From Saccharospirillum impatiens DSM 12546 (lineage in GTDB: Bacteria; Pseudomonadota; Gammaproteobacteria; Pseudomonadales; Natronospirillaceae), in the NCBI RefSeq assembly GCF_000423605.1, contig NZ_AUIH01000035.1:1-42808 (forward strand): a stretch of 42,808 nucleotides of DNA, read 5' to 3'. Shown piece by piece: positions 22,983-32,555 of this stretch (positions are counted from its first letter, which is position 1; each line of letters opens with the position of its first letter). Both the position numbers and the translations under genes were made by a program. The notes under the pieces are model-generated. The model was not told the DNA's origin and made no database searches. It saw nothing but the letters and a program-made list of their open reading frames with translations.

Positions 22983-24273
22983 CTATCCACTCCAGGTTAC
23001 TGCGTAAAAGGGTCAGGTCGGTGTTCAGCGGGGTGGTCCAGTCGGGCGCGCTGTTGAGGCTGAGGCCGGGCCAGTCTCCGTTGAGTACCCCAAAGCCGTA
23101 CGATTGTTCGGGCTCACCGTCTATCTGGATGATCCAGTCGCCGTCTGTAAGCGCCCATTGTTGGTTCGATGGTTCAAGCGCCAGCGTTGCGGCACTGAGG
23201 TTGTGACTGCGCTGCTGGCTGTTTTCAGTGACGCCGATCAACAGTTTGGGTGCTTGCCAATGCCAGTCGGTGGCGCTTGCAGTGACTTCGCCTTGCAGCG
23301 TGGCGGTGATGTCCGATGGCTGGGTGCCGACGGTTTCCTCGCGGTATGAGACCGCCGATAGGCCGGACAATTGTCCGTTGCGGAGCTTGAGGAACTGGCC
23401 CCGGGTTCCCAGCCGGTGCGTTGTGTTGGGTTCACGGCCACTGAAAGCCAGCGCCGAATCCAGTTCGGCAAACACCCAGCCGTCGCCGCTGTAGCGTAGA
23501 GCTTCCAAGCCACCCGCCCATTCCAGACCCTTGGGGAAAGCATTGCCGAGGGGCTGCCGGACGCTATGCCAGGATAAAAAGTCGATGGCCAGTTGGTCGC
23601 TGTCGATTCGGGCTTCACGCCATTGGCCGCTGGCGATACCGGGCCATGGGCCGGAGGTTAACCTGGCACTGAACTCGGCATCACTGAGCCGTACGCCCTC
23701 GTTGTGCCATTGAAGGATGGCCTGTGCGGTGCTGCTGGCCCTAAGGTCGTTGTGCGCCCATTGGGTGGTGATCTGGCTGTTGTAGCGGTCGCTGCTGCCG
23801 CGACGTTCGAAAGCGGCTTCTATTTGAGTGATTTCCAGGTCACCAATAACCAGGTTGCCACCGTTTAGCATTAGCCTCTGGGGAGCCAGGGCGTCGAGCA
23901 GGCGGGTGAAACCGGGCAAGGCGTCCGCAGTACCCGGGCTCTGGCTGAACCAGAAACCGTTGGTGATCTGAATGTCGCGGATCTGAGGCTGGCCGATCAG
24001 CACCGACACTGGATTGAGATTGACCTGAACACGGGATGCGACCCAGTCGTTGTGCTCGGTGCTGTAGGCGACATCGGTCCATACGCGACTGAAACCCTGG
24101 TTCTGGCTGGTGCCGAAAGCTCCTGCATCCAGTTCAAACCCGGCGTCGTTCAGTTGCTGTAAAAGCCAGGGTTCCGGTGCCCAGCTGAGCACACGCGCAC
24201 CGATGAAAATCAGCATTAACGCAAAAACGCCGGCGAAGCCCAAGGCCAGCCGGCGTGTCAGGGGGTGAGTCAT
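22942..24273 (-). CDS. AsmA-like protein encoded upstream of mutY
   Basis: 443 residues from the ATG at 24273. One N-terminal membrane helix ([21 protein letters not shown]) is followed by a long beta-rich periplasmic domain of the AsmA type ([44 protein letters not shown]). AsmA-like proteins are inner-membrane anchored and are implicated in lipid transport or outer-membrane assembly. The gene next to mutY is often of this family. It is short compared with E. coli AsmA (617 residues). The upstream gene ilvD ends seven bases before the start. An earlier in-frame ATG at 24345 lies inside ilvD. Confidence 0.7.
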   Translation of the reverse strand: MTHPLTRRLALGFAGVFALMLIFIGARVLSWAPEPWLLQQLNDAGFELDAGAFGTSQNQGFSRVWTDVAYSTEHNDWVASRVQVNLNPVSVLIGQPQIRDIQITNGFWFSQSPGTADALPGFTRLLDALAPQRLMLNGGNLVIGDLEITQIEAAFERRGSSDRYNSQITTQWAHNDLRASSTAQAILQWHNEGVRLSDAEFSARLTSGPWPGIASGQWREARIDSDQLAIDFLSWHSVRQPLGNAFPKGLEWAGGLEALRYSGDGWVFAELDSALAFSGREPNTTHRLGTRGQFLKLRNGQLSGLSAVSYREETVGTQPSDITATLQGEVTASATDWHWQAPKLLIGVTENSQQRSHNLSAATLALEPSNQQWALTDGDWIIQIDGEPEQSYGFGVLNGDWPGLSLNSAPDWTTPLNTDLTLLRSNLEWIDALRRELVSTPGS

Positions 24274-24280
24274 TTGTGTA

Positions 24281-26128
24281 TCAGTCTTCCAGCATGTCCA
24301 GATTACGCACCGCGCCTTTGTCGGCACTGGTTGCCAGCAAGGCATAGGCCTTCAATGCGCCGGTGACCTTACGCTTGCGCGGCTCAGCGGGCTTCCAGGC
24401 CTGTGCGCCCCGGTTGGCCATGTCGGCGCGGCGTTCTGCCAGAACGGCATCGGATACGTCCACATTGATCGATCGGTTGGGGATGTCGATGACAATATCG
24501 TCGCCGTCTTGAATCAGGGCAATGGCGCCACCGGCTGCGGCTTCAGGTGAAGCATGGCCGATAGACAAACCACTGGTACCGCCTGAAAAACGTCCGTCAG
24601 TCAGCAACGCGCACTCTTTGCCCAGGCCTTTTGATTTGAGGTAGCTGGTCGGGTACAACATTTCTTGCATGCCCGGGCCACCTTTGGGGCCTTCGTAACG
24701 GATGATCACGACATCGCCTGCCTTGATCTGATCATCAAGAATACCGGCCACGGCGGAATCCTGGCTTTCAAAGATGCGGGCTTTGCCGCGGAACGTCAGA
24801 ATGCTTTCATCGACGCCTGCGGTTTTGACCACGCAACCATCTTCGGCGATGTTGCCATAGAGCACGGCGAGGCCGCCTTCCTGGCTGTAGGCGTTTTCTG
24901 CACTGCGAATGCAGCCATTCTGGCGGTCGCCATCGAGCGTTGGCCAGCGGGTCGATTGGCTGAAAGCTTCCTGGGTGGGTATGCCTGCCGGGCCCGCGCG
25001 GAAGAATTGCTTAACCGCTGAGTCATCGGTGCGCATGATGTCCCATTGGTTGAGGGCATCGGCCAGGGTTTTGGAGTGTATGGTGGGCAGCTCCGAGTGC
25101 AGCAAACCCGCCCGGTCTAGCTCGCCGAGAATGCCGTAGACACCGCCGGCCCGGTGCACATCTTCCATGTGGTAATTCGGGTTGTTCGGCGCCACTTTGC
25201 ACAGTTGGGGAATCTGACGCGACAGCCGGTCTATGTCTGTGAGCGAGAAGTCGATTTCGCCTTCCTGCGCAGCGGCCAGCAGGTGCAAGATGGTGTTGGT
25301 TGAACCGCCCATGGCGATGTCGAGCGCCATGGCGTTTTCGAACGCCTGAAAGTTGGCGACGTTACGGGGCAATACCGAGTCGTCATTGCCTTCGTAGTAG
25401 CGCTTGGCGATGTCGACGATGCGGTGGCCGGCTTCTTCAAACAGACGACGACGGTCGGAGTGTGTGGCCAGGGTGCTGCCGTTACCGGGCAGTGAGAGGC
25501 CAATGGCTTCGGTCAGGCAGTTCATGGAGTTGGCGGTGAACATGCCGGAGCAGGAGCCGCACGTCGGGCAGGCGCTACGCTCGTATTCGGCGACGGTTTC
25601 GTCATCGGCGCTGTCGTCAGCGGCGATGACCATGGCGTCGACCAGATCCAGACCGTGATCGGCTAGTTTGGTCTTTCCGGCTTCCATCGGGCCGCCAGAG
25701 ACAAAGATGACGGGGATGTTCAGCCGCATGGCCGCGTTCAGCATTCCCGGGGTGATTTTGTCGCAGTTGGAAATACACACCAGGGCATCGGCGCAGTGGG
25801 CGTTGACCATGTATTCGACTGAATCGGAGATGATTTCGCGTGAGGGCAGGCTGTACAGCATGCCGTCGTGGCCCATGGCGATACCGTCATCGACCGCGAT
25901 GGTGTTGAATTCTTTGGCGACGCCGCCGGCTTTCTCGATTTCCCGCGCGACCAGTTGCCCCATATCTTTCAGGTGAACATGGCCTGGTACGAACTGGGTG
26001 AAACTGTTGGCGACGGCAATAATGGGCTTCTGAAAATCGTCGTCTTTCATGCCGGTGGCACGCCACAGGGCGCGGGCGCCCGCCATGTTACGACCGGCGG
26101 TAGTGGTTCTGGAACGATACTCGGGCAT
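24281..26128 (-). CDS. ilvD: Dihydroxy-acid dehydratase IlvD
   Basis: 615 residues, the standard long IlvD. It dehydrates 2,3-dihydroxy-isovalerate or 2,3-dihydroxy-3-methylvalerate in valine/isoleucine/leucine synthesis. Signatures are [20 protein letters not shown] at the start, [13 protein letters not shown] (signature 1 with a cluster Cys), [18 protein letters not shown] (cluster ligands), and [20 protein letters not shown] near the C-terminus (signature 2). All cluster cysteines are present. The start is ATG at 26128. Confidence 0.97.
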   Translation of the reverse strand: MPEYRSRTTTAGRNMAGARALWRATGMKDDDFQKPIIAVANSFTQFVPGHVHLKDMGQLVAREIEKAGGVAKEFNTIAVDDGIAMGHDGMLYSLPSREIISDSVEYMVNAHCADALVCISNCDKITPGMLNAAMRLNIPVIFVSGGPMEAGKTKLADHGLDLVDAMVIAADDSADDETVAEYERSACPTCGSCSGMFTANSMNCLTEAIGLSLPGNGSTLATHSDRRRLFEEAGHRIVDIAKRYYEGNDDSVLPRNVANFQAFENAMALDIAMGGSTNTILHLLAAAQEGEIDFSLTDIDRLSRQIPQLCKVAPNNPNYHMEDVHRAGGVYGILGELDRAGLLHSELPTIHSKTLADALNQWDIMRTDDSAVKQFFRAGPAGIPTQEAFSQSTRWPTLDGDRQNGCIRSAENAYSQEGGLAVLYGNIAEDGCVVKTAGVDESILTFRGKARIFESQDSAVAGILDDQIKAGDVVIIRYEGPKGGPGMQEMLYPTSYLKSKGLGKECALLTDGRFSGGTSGLSIGHASPEAAAGGAIALIQDGDDIVIDIPNRSINVDVSDAVLAERRADMANRGAQAWKPAEPRKRKVTGALKAYALLATSADKGAVRNLDMLED

Positions 26129-26256
26129 GGGTAAATCCTGTTGTTTGTGAGGCGATGCGACTTGGCATCTAGCCGCTTTTCAGCGTTTTCCCAGTGGCTG
26201 TCAGTTAGCTCAGCGGTTTATTGTTCCCCCGCCGGTGGCATGAGTCTGTGTTGACC
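26129..26256. other. ilvD upstream region
   Basis: Part of the gene-free 26129-26493 interval. No gene is visible. It should carry the ilvD promoter, but no confident -35/-10 pair or leader-peptide attenuator was identified. Confidence 0.3.
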
Positions 26257-26351
26257 GCCGGGTAGGCTCATCCGGGGTCGGCGTAGATCCGTCCATGGAG
26301 CCTAGACCGCAGCATCCCTGCTGCGGACTCCCCCGGATGAGCCCACCCGGC
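26257..26351. repeat. Folded intergenic repeat, copy 2 (conserved core, variable pairing arms)
   Basis: A 95-bp element between ilvD and oppF. The 21-nt arms 26257-26277 (GCCGGGTAGGCTC...) and 26331-26351 pair with a single G-T wobble. The core GTCGGCGTAGATCCGTCC ... GGACTC is shared with the element at 21799-21891. The inner hairpin is CCGCAGCA-TCCC-TGCTGCGG (26307-26326), in which one A-T pair of copy 1 is replaced by G-C on both sides. Confidence 0.8.
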
Positions 26352-26451
26352 AGCCACCACTGTATATGTGGCTATTTGCTATTCATGCGATTGTAACCAA
26401 AGGAGCGGTTGTGGACAGTGCAATATTGCCAATGGATTGTTGCGAAAGCGG

Positions 26452-26471
26452 CACCCGGCCGAAACCGGGTG
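26452..26471 (-). terminator. Possible terminator hairpin downstream of oppF
   Basis: CACCCGG-TTTCGG-CCGGGTG on the minus strand is a perfect 7-bp stem 23 bases after the oppF stop. It is followed by CCGCTTTCG rather than a clean T-run, so intrinsic termination is only moderately likely. Confidence 0.45.
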
Positions 26472-26493
26472 GATAGGGAGGGATATCGACTGG

Positions 26494-27528
26494 TCAGTCG
26501 TAATAGTGACAGGCCACCTGATGCGTACCCTGGGCAAACACCAGCTCTGGTTTTTGCTCGGCGCATTTGGCGTCGGCTTTCGGGCAGCGGGTGCGGAACA
26601 CGCAGCCTGAGGGCGGGTTGATCGGGCTGGGCAGGTCGCCCTCGATCAGGATCACTTCCTTATTGCGCTCGATTTTCGGGTCTGGAATCGGGACCGCTGA
26701 AATCAGCGCCTGGGTGTAGGGATGGCGTGGCTGCCGGTAGATATCGGCGGCGTCGGCCACTTCCATGACATTACCCAGGTACAGCACCATGATGCGGGTC
26801 GAGATGTGTTTGACCACGCTCAGGTCGTGGGCGATGAAGATCAGCGATAACCCCATTTTCTTTTGCAGCGACATCAGCAGGTTGATGACCTGCGCCTGAA
26901 TCGATACATCCAGAGCGGAGACCGGTTCGTCGCAAATGATCAGTTTCGGTTTGAGAATCAGCGCCCGTGCAATGCCAATACGCTGGCACTGACCGCCAGA
27001 GAATTCATGCGGGTAGCGGTTAATCTGGTTGGGCAACAAACCGACGGTTTTCATCATGTCGGCCACGCGCTCTTTTACTTCGGCCTTGCCCAGTTCCGGG
27101 TAGTGGGTTTGTAAGGGTTCGGCGATGATTTGGCCGATGGTCATGCGCGGGTTCAATGACGCCAGCGGGTCCTGAAAGATCATCTGGATGTCTTTGCGAT
27201 GATTGCGCATGGCCTTGTCTTTCAGCGGTGCCAGGTCCTGACCCAGCCAGACGACTTCACCGCCTTCAACCGGCAGCATGCGGATGATCGCGCGCGCCAG
27301 GGTTGATTTGCCACAACCGGACTCGCCGACTACGCCCAGCGTTTCGCCTTCATACAAGTCAAAACTGACGCCGTTGACGGCTTTCAGTTTGCTCGGTTTG
27401 GTCCAGGGCATCGCCCCTTTCGGGAAGATGTCGAAATAGACTTTGAGGTCACGCACCGACAACAGCTTTTTGGGCGAATCGTCCGTGGCAATGGTGTTTG
27501 GGGCGTCAGCTTGGGTGTGCTCGGTCAT
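26494..27528 (-). CDS. oppF: Oligopeptide ABC transporter ATP-binding protein OppF
   Basis: 344 residues. Walker [11 protein letters not shown]-loop in [15 protein letters not shown], signature [15 protein letters not shown], Walker [14 protein letters not shown] and the H-loop in [13 protein letters not shown] are all intact. The C-terminal OPP-type extension holds ligands for an Fe-S-like Cys cluster (C-x6-C-P ... C-x-x) as is common for OppD/OppF. It forms an ATPase pair with OppD. The ATG at 27528 overlaps the oppD stop (ATGA). Last gene of the opp operon. Confidence 0.93.
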   Translation of the reverse strand: MTEHTQADAPNTIATDDSPKKLLSVRDLKVYFDIFPKGAMPWTKPSKLKAVNGVSFDLYEGETLGVVGESGCGKSTLARAIIRMLPVEGGEVVWLGQDLAPLKDKAMRNHRKDIQMIFQDPLASLNPRMTIGQIIAEPLQTHYPELGKAEVKERVADMMKTVGLLPNQINRYPHEFSGGQCQRIGIARALILKPKLIICDEPVSALDVSIQAQVINLLMSLQKKMGLSLIFIAHDLSVVKHISTRIMVLYLGNVMEVADAADIYRQPRHPYTQALISAVPIPDPKIERNKEVILIEGDLPSPINPPSGCVFRTRCPKADAKCAEQKPELVFAQGTHQVACHYYD

Positions 27529-28496
27529 ACCAGGGCCTCCGGATCGGCGTGGCAGGCGCGTTCACGCTGCAGGCTGTTGTTGGTGGTGAGGGCCGGTTCC
27601 TCGGTAATGCAGCGATCATGGGCATAACTGCATCGTGGCTGGAACGGACAGCCTTGCGGCAACTTGAGCATGTTGGGCGGGTTGCCGGGAATGGTCAGCA
27701 ACTCTTCGCCATCCTGGTCGAGCCTCGGGATAGCGCGCAACAGACCCTTGGTGTACGGATGGCTCGGGTTCTCGAACAGGGCTTCGGTGCTGCCGTATTC
27801 CATGACCCGACCGCCATACATCACCAGTGTATTTTCGCAGGACCCGGCGACCACACCCAGGTCGTGGGTGATCAGAATAATGGCGGTGTTGAACTCGCCT
27901 TGCAGGTCTTTGAGCAATTTCATGATTTGCGCCTGAACGGTGACGTCCAGTGCCGTGGTCGGTTCATCGGCGATCAGTAATTGAGGGCGCAGCAGCAGCG
28001 ACATGGCGATCATGACGCGCTGGCGCATGCCGCCGGAGAATTCGTGCGGATACATGTGAATGCGGTTGCGCGCTTCGGGAATGCGTACCGCATCGAGCAT
28101 TTTGATCGATTCTTCGAGTGCATCACGGCGCGACATTCCCTTGTGATGCATCAGCACTTCGGTCATCTGGTTACTGACTTTCATGAACGGGTTCAGTGAG
28201 GTCATCGGATCCTGAAAGATCATGCCGATTTTATCGGCGCGAATGCGGTTCATCCCCTGTTCGGGCAGGTTCAGAATTTCAACACCGTCGAATTTGACGC
28301 TGCCACTGGAGTGGCCGTTGCGAGCAAGTAGGCCCATGATGGAAAAAGCGGTTTGGCTTTTGCCAGAACCGGATTCCCCTACAATGGCCAGGGTTTCGCC
28401 CTTGGCCAGATCGAAACTGACACCGTTGACGGCGTTAACCTGACCGTCGAGCGTGTCGAAGCTGACGCCCAGGTCGTTGACTGATAATAAATTCAT
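27525..28496 (-). CDS. oppD: Oligopeptide ABC transporter ATP-binding protein OppD
   Basis: 323 residues. Motifs are GESGSGKSQ (Walker A), [14 protein letters not shown] (Q-loop), [15 protein letters not shown] (signature), [14 protein letters not shown] (Walker B) and LITHDLGVV (H-loop). The C-terminal domain has [13 protein letters not shown] with conserved cysteines of the OppD/DppD family. GGAG precedes the ATG at 28496. Cytoplasmic ATPase partner of OppF, powering the OppBC channel. Confidence 0.93.
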   Translation of the reverse strand: MNLLSVNDLGVSFDTLDGQVNAVNGVSFDLAKGETLAIVGESGSGKSQTAFSIMGLLARNGHSSGSVKFDGVEILNLPEQGMNRIRADKIGMIFQDPMTSLNPFMKVSNQMTEVLMHHKGMSRRDALEESIKMLDAVRIPEARNRIHMYPHEFSGGMRQRVMIAMSLLLRPQLLIADEPTTALDVTVQAQIMKLLKDLQGEFNTAIILITHDLGVVAGSCENTLVMYGGRVMEYGSTEALFENPSHPYTKGLLRAIPRLDQDGEELLTIPGNPPNMLKLPQGCPFQPRCSYAHDRCITEEPALTTNNSLQRERACHADPEALV

Positions 28497-28516
28497 GATT
28501 CAGTGGCTCCTGTGTC

Positions 28517-29446
28517 TCAACGGTCTTTCGGGTCTAGCGCATCGCGCAGGCCGTCACCGACAAAGAAAAAGCTTAAGAGGGTGGCGATGAAGAAACCGAG
28601 TGGGAACATCAGTTGCCAGAGCGTGCCGTAGCGCATTGTACCGGCGCCGTCATTGATCAGTGCGCCCCAGGAGGTTTGTGGCTCTTGCACACCCAGGCCC
28701 AGGAAGGAAATGAACGATTCGGTCAGAATCATCTGGGGAACCAGCAGGGTGGCGTAAACAATAACCACGCCTAACAGGTTGGGTACAACATGGCGCAGAA
28801 CAATTTTGAAAGGCCTCACCCCGGAGGCAACGGCAGCCTCAATGTATTCCTTGTTTTTGATCGACAGGGTCTGGCCGCGGACGATCCGTGCCATTTCCAG
28901 CCAGGAAATAGCGCCAATGCCAATGAAGATCAGCAGTATGGAACGACCGAACATCACCAGCAGCAGTATCAGGAATAGCATGTAAGGAATGGACATCAGG
29001 ATGTCGACCGTGCGCATCATGATGCTGTCGATCCGGCCGCCGAAGTAACCGGCTGTGGCTCCGTAAAGCGTTCCGATAACCACGGCAATCAGTGCACCAA
29101 TGGTGCCGACCAGCAGGGAAATCTGGCTGCCCTGTACGGTTCGGGCGAACAGGTCCCGACCCAGATCATCAACACCGAAATAATGCCCGTTTTCAATGGA
29201 AGGCTGTCCAGCGCTGGCAGCGTTGCCCATCAATCCCCAGTCGATGTCCGAATAGTGCCAGGCGGCGACAAACGGACCGATGGCGGCAAACAGTACGATC
29301 AGCAGCAGGCCTACGAGGCCAGCCATGGCGGCCTTGTTGCGGGAAAAACGATGCATGGCATCGCGCCAGAGGCTGCGACCCACGGGGGTCTCGTTGCCGA
29401 GGTTTTCGGCCAGGTCTTCTACGTTGGTTTTCTTGTGCGTCAGCAT
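28517..29446 (-). CDS. oppC: Oligopeptide ABC transporter permease OppC
   Basis: 309 residues, BPD-type inner-membrane permease with about six helices. An N-terminal cytoplasmic part (GRSLWRDAMHRFSRNKAAMAG) precedes the first helix. The family EAA loop, which docks with the ATPases, reads EAAVASGVRPFKIVLRHVVP. GVDDLGRDLFAR is the typical OppC/DppC segment. It sits 11 bp after oppB and 20 bp before oppD, within a single operon. Confidence 0.92.
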   Translation of the reverse strand: MLTHKKTNVEDLAENLGNETPVGRSLWRDAMHRFSRNKAAMAGLVGLLLIVLFAAIGPFVAAWHYSDIDWGLMGNAASAGQPSIENGHYFGVDDLGRDLFARTVQGSQISLLVGTIGALIAVVIGTLYGATAGYFGGRIDSIMMRTVDILMSIPYMLFLILLLVMFGRSILLIFIGIGAISWLEMARIVRGQTLSIKNKEYIEAAVASGVRPFKIVLRHVVPNLLGVVIVYATLLVPQMILTESFISFLGLGVQEPQTSWGALINDGAGTMRYGTLWQLMFPLGFFIATLLSFFFVGDGLRDALDPKDR

Positions 29447-29457
29447 GATGGTGAACC

Positions 29458-30381
29458 TTAGTAACGAATCTTGGGGTCAATCCAGGCGTAAAGAATATCG
29501 ACCAGCATGTTGAAAACGATGGTCAGGGTGCCGAGCAGAATGGTGAACCCCATGATGACGGCGTAATCCCGGTTAAGGGCGCCGTTAATGAAGTGCACGC
29601 CGATGCCCCCGGTGGTGAAGTAGGAGTCAATGATGACCGAGCCTGTGATCATGCCCACGAAAGCCGGGCCGAGATAAGACACAACGGGCAACATGGCCGG
29701 CTTCAGGGCATGGCGCCAGACGATGTATCTGAACGGCAAGCCTTTGGCGCGTGCGGTGCGAATGTAATTGGAGTTCAGAACTTCCAGCATGCTGGACCGG
29801 GTGATGCGGGCAATGCTGGCCAGGAAGCTGGTACCCAGTGCTATGGCGGGCAAAATAATGTACTCGATCTGGCCACCTTGCCAGCCGCCTCCGGGCAACC
29901 AACCGAGCCAGAGAACAAAGATAAGGACCAGTATCGGCGCCATGACAAAGTTGGGCAGTACCTGGCCGACAATGGCAATGCTGACGGCTGTGTAGTCAGC
30001 GGCGGTATTGTGTTTGAGTGCAGCGATGACCCCCAGGGCTACGCCGATGGTGACGGCGAAGACAAAGGCCCAGAAACCATAGGTCAGAGTGACTGGAAAA
30101 CCACTTTCGATCAAATCCAGAACGGTTCTGTCCTGGTACCGGAACGAAGGGCCAAAATCGAAATCGGTCACGATGTTCCAGATGTAGATCCCCAGTTGCT
30201 GGTAGACCGGTTTGTCGAGATTGTATTTGGCTTCAATGTTTTCCATTACCGCCTGAGGTATTGGGCGTTCAGAAGTGAACGGGCCACCGGGGGCGGAAAA
30301 CATCAAAAAAAACGAAATAGAGACCAGAATGAGCAGGGTCGGTATCGCGACAGCGATCCGGCGGAGCACAAAATTGAACAT
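29458..30381 (-). CDS. oppB: Oligopeptide ABC transporter permease OppB
   Basis: 307 residues from the ATG at 30381, matching E. coli OppB (306) in length and N-terminus: MFNFVLRRIAVAIPTLLILV, then the periplasmic PGGPFTSERPIPQAVMENI. An in-frame ATG at 30435 would add 18 residues without a better ribosome-binding site, so it is rejected. The EAA loop is YIRTARAKGLPFRYIVWRHA. About six helices. With OppC it forms the oligopeptide channel. Follows oppA with an intrinsic terminator in between, so expression of oppBCDF may depend on read-through or on its own promoter. Confidence 0.92.
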   Translation of the reverse strand: MFNFVLRRIAVAIPTLLILVSISFFLMFSAPGGPFTSERPIPQAVMENIEAKYNLDKPVYQQLGIYIWNIVTDFDFGPSFRYQDRTVLDLIESGFPVTLTYGFWAFVFAVTIGVALGVIAALKHNTAADYTAVSIAIVGQVLPNFVMAPILVLIFVLWLGWLPGGGWQGGQIEYIILPAIALGTSFLASIARITRSSMLEVLNSNYIRTARAKGLPFRYIVWRHALKPAMLPVVSYLGPAFVGMITGSVIIDSYFTTGGIGVHFINGALNRDYAVIMGFTILLGTLTIVFNMLVDILYAWIDPKIRY

Positions 30382-30538
30382 AGTGAAGTTGCCTGCAAAA
30401 TGATGACCGGCGATTCTACCCAACCTGAAGGACAAGCCGGAACAGAATCCGGACTTTATTCGGTAACAATCCGTAAACCTTTGAAAACAAAAGAGAAGCA
30501 GCGGAATGTTTGAGTGAACAGGAGGGTATTCTCAAAAG

Positions 30539-30560
30539 ACAGCGGCCCGAAGGCCGCTGT
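30539..30560 (-). terminator. Intrinsic terminator/attenuator after the proximal oppA
   Basis: ACAGCGGCC-TTCG-GGCCGCTGT on the minus strand is a 9-bp stem closed by a stable TTCG tetraloop, followed by CTTTTGAG. It lies between oppA and oppB and could set a higher level of binding protein than of permease. Confidence 0.7.
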
Positions 30561-30582
30561 TTATCTGTACGTCAATCGCCGA

Positions 30583-32199
30583 TTATTGCGCGACTTTGTA
30601 CAGGTTGCGGCTGTAGATGTTCTGTTGAACATCTTCATAAGGCCAGCCTTTCAGGTCGGGTTTGACCATGATGATGCCGGTGTAGTGGTACACAGGCGCG
30701 TTAGGCATGTCTTCGGCGGCCAATTCTTCCATCTGGGTGTAATTGGCGCTTGGGTCGGTCATGGTCTGGGCTTCAGCAGACAGACGGTCATACTCGGCCG
30801 AGTCGTAATTGGCGTCGTTGTAGCCTGAACCAGACTGCATCAGATCGAGGAAGGTTGAGGCTTCGTTGTAGTCGCCACACCAGGCGCCACGGGCAATTTC
30901 GAAATCACCTTCGCCACGCGTAGTCAGGAAGGTCGTCCACTCCTGGTTTTCCAGAGTGGCTTCAACGCCGAGTTTCTGCTTCCACATGGCGGTGACCGCA
31001 ATGGCCACTTTGCGGTGGGCTTCATCGGTGTTGTACAGCAAGGTGGTGCGCAGAGGGTTGTCCGGGCCGTAACCGGCTTCAGCCAGCAGCTCCCTCGCAC
31101 GCTCGTCACGCTGGGCCTGAGTCCACTGTCCCCAGTCGACGTCGGGCGTGGTGAAGCCTGCCGTCAGTGCGGGGGTAAAGGTGTAGGCCGGGAACTGACC
31201 ACCCTGCAATACGTTGTCGACGACGACGTTCCGGTCGATCGCGTAGGACAGAGCTTTACGAACGCGGGCGTCATCAAACGGTGCGACTTCGTTGTTGAAC
31301 GAGTAATAGTAGTTACACAGACGCGGGAATACATGCGCTTCTTCGGGACGCTCGGACTCCTGAGCCGGGTATTGGCCCGCAGGAATGTCGGTCTTATCCA
31401 GTTCACCAGCATCGTAACGGTTCAGTGCCTGGTTTTCATCGTTGATGACCAGGGTCACCACTTTGTCCATCAGGTTGTTGTCGTTGTCCCAGTACAGGTC
31501 ATTACGCTCACGCACCAGGCGTTCGTTGATGACGTGCTCGGTCAGCACGAAAGCACCGTTACCGACCAGGTTGCCGGGTTTGGTCCAGTCATCACCGTGC
31601 TCTTCAATCACCCACTGGGGCGACGGGAAGGTGGTGGCGTGGGTGACCATCTGGTCAAAATAGGGCATGGGGCGGGTCAGGCTGACTTTCAGGGTATGTT
31701 CATCAACAGCTTCGACACCCAGAGTCGTGTCTTCCATCTCGCCTTCGAGAACGGCATCGACGTTTTCCAGTGCCATCAGGCTCATGTACCAGGCGTAGGG
31801 TGAGGCCAGCTCTGGGTCGACGGCGCGGCGCCAGGCGTAGACGAAATCGTTGGCGGTCACGGGCTCGCCATCGGACCATTTGGCGTCGTCACGCAGGTAG
31901 AACGTCCAGTTTTGGTTGTCGTCGGTTTCCCAACGCTCGGCAACGCCCGGTACGATGTTGCCTTCGGGGTCGGAGTTCAGCAGGCCTTCAAAGAGGTCGC
32001 GAACGATGTAGGAACCATCGACATCTTCAACCACCTGAGGATCCAGCGATGAGGATTCATCCAGTGCGCGGTAGGTAAATACTTGCTCATCGGCCAGTTG
32101 TTCGCCGGTAACCGGATGAGTGTCTTCGGCGAGCACGGTCGTGCCCATCAGCGAGGCGGATACAACAGCCGCAGCCAGTGTTTTGTGCAGAGTTTTCAT
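30583..32199 (-). CDS. oppA: Oligopeptide-binding protein OppA, soluble periplasmic copy
   Basis: 538 residues. A Sec signal peptide (LAAAVVSASLMGTTVLA) without a lipobox Cys predicts a soluble periplasmic protein. It is a class C (SBP family 5) binding protein: EQVFTYRALDESSSLDPQ, ERWETDDNQNWTFYLRDDAKWSDGEPVTANDFVYAWRRAVDPE (the family signature region, about 95-140), and NAPVYHYTGIIMVKP near the end. It delivers peptides to OppBCDF. The ATG at 32199 follows GAGGG. It is very similar over its whole length to the lipoprotein copy encoded immediately upstream, including long identical blocks, so the two are tandem duplicates. Confidence 0.93.
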   Translation of the reverse strand: MKTLHKTLAAAVVSASLMGTTVLAEDTHPVTGEQLADEQVFTYRALDESSSLDPQVVEDVDGSYIVRDLFEGLLNSDPEGNIVPGVAERWETDDNQNWTFYLRDDAKWSDGEPVTANDFVYAWRRAVDPELASPYAWYMSLMALENVDAVLEGEMEDTTLGVEAVDEHTLKVSLTRPMPYFDQMVTHATTFPSPQWVIEEHGDDWTKPGNLVGNGAFVLTEHVINERLVRERNDLYWDNDNNLMDKVVTLVINDENQALNRYDAGELDKTDIPAGQYPAQESERPEEAHVFPRLCNYYYSFNNEVAPFDDARVRKALSYAIDRNVVVDNVLQGGQFPAYTFTPALTAGFTTPDVDWGQWTQAQRDERARELLAEAGYGPDNPLRTTLLYNTDEAHRKVAIAVTAMWKQKLGVEATLENQEWTTFLTTRGEGDFEIARGAWCGDYNEASTFLDLMQSGSGYNDANYDSAEYDRLSAEAQTMTDPSANYTQMEELAAEDMPNAPVYHYTGIIMVKPDLKGWPYEDVQQNIYSRNLYKVAQ

Positions 32200-32510
32200 G
32201 ATTAACCCTCTTATGAATCGTTCTAGTTTTTAGTAAATGACCTATGAAAAGCCGTTGCCAGGATAAGGCGAGGCTCACAACAGTGTCTGTTCCCAGGTCT
32301 TAGCCTGATGCGAAACAAGGCATGTAAACTTTCACATCCTGCAATAAACATCAATCTATGGGCCAAAAAAAATGACTGTATGGTTCACTTTACTGGTGAA
32401 TCTGTGACGCAGGCTTGGGAATGGGCGTTGTGAACGGGGTTTATCGCTGAAGTGTTTTACAATACCACGTTTCGGAACGGCGTTTTAACCCGGGTTTTAA
32501 GACGGCAAAA
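32200..32510. other. Region between the two oppA genes
   Basis: Part of a 356-bp gap. No gene is seen. It carries the ribosome-binding site of the downstream oppA and presumably a promoter; AT-rich runs occur at 32330-32400, but no confident -35/-10 pair was identified. Confidence 0.35.
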
Positions 32511-32533
32511 GGCCGGGACGAGAGCCCGGCCTA
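32511..32533 (-). terminator. Intrinsic terminator after the distal oppA
   Basis: GGCCGGG-CTCTCGT-CCCGGCC-TTTTG on the minus strand, 22 bases downstream of the lipoprotein oppA stop. A 7-bp GC stem followed by a short T-run. Confidence 0.75.
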
Positions 32534-32555
32534 CGTCGACTTGGAGGCAGGCTTT

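Noticed and set aside
29458-30435. OppB starting at 30435
   Set aside because: The ATG at 30381 gives the canonical OppB N-terminus and length.
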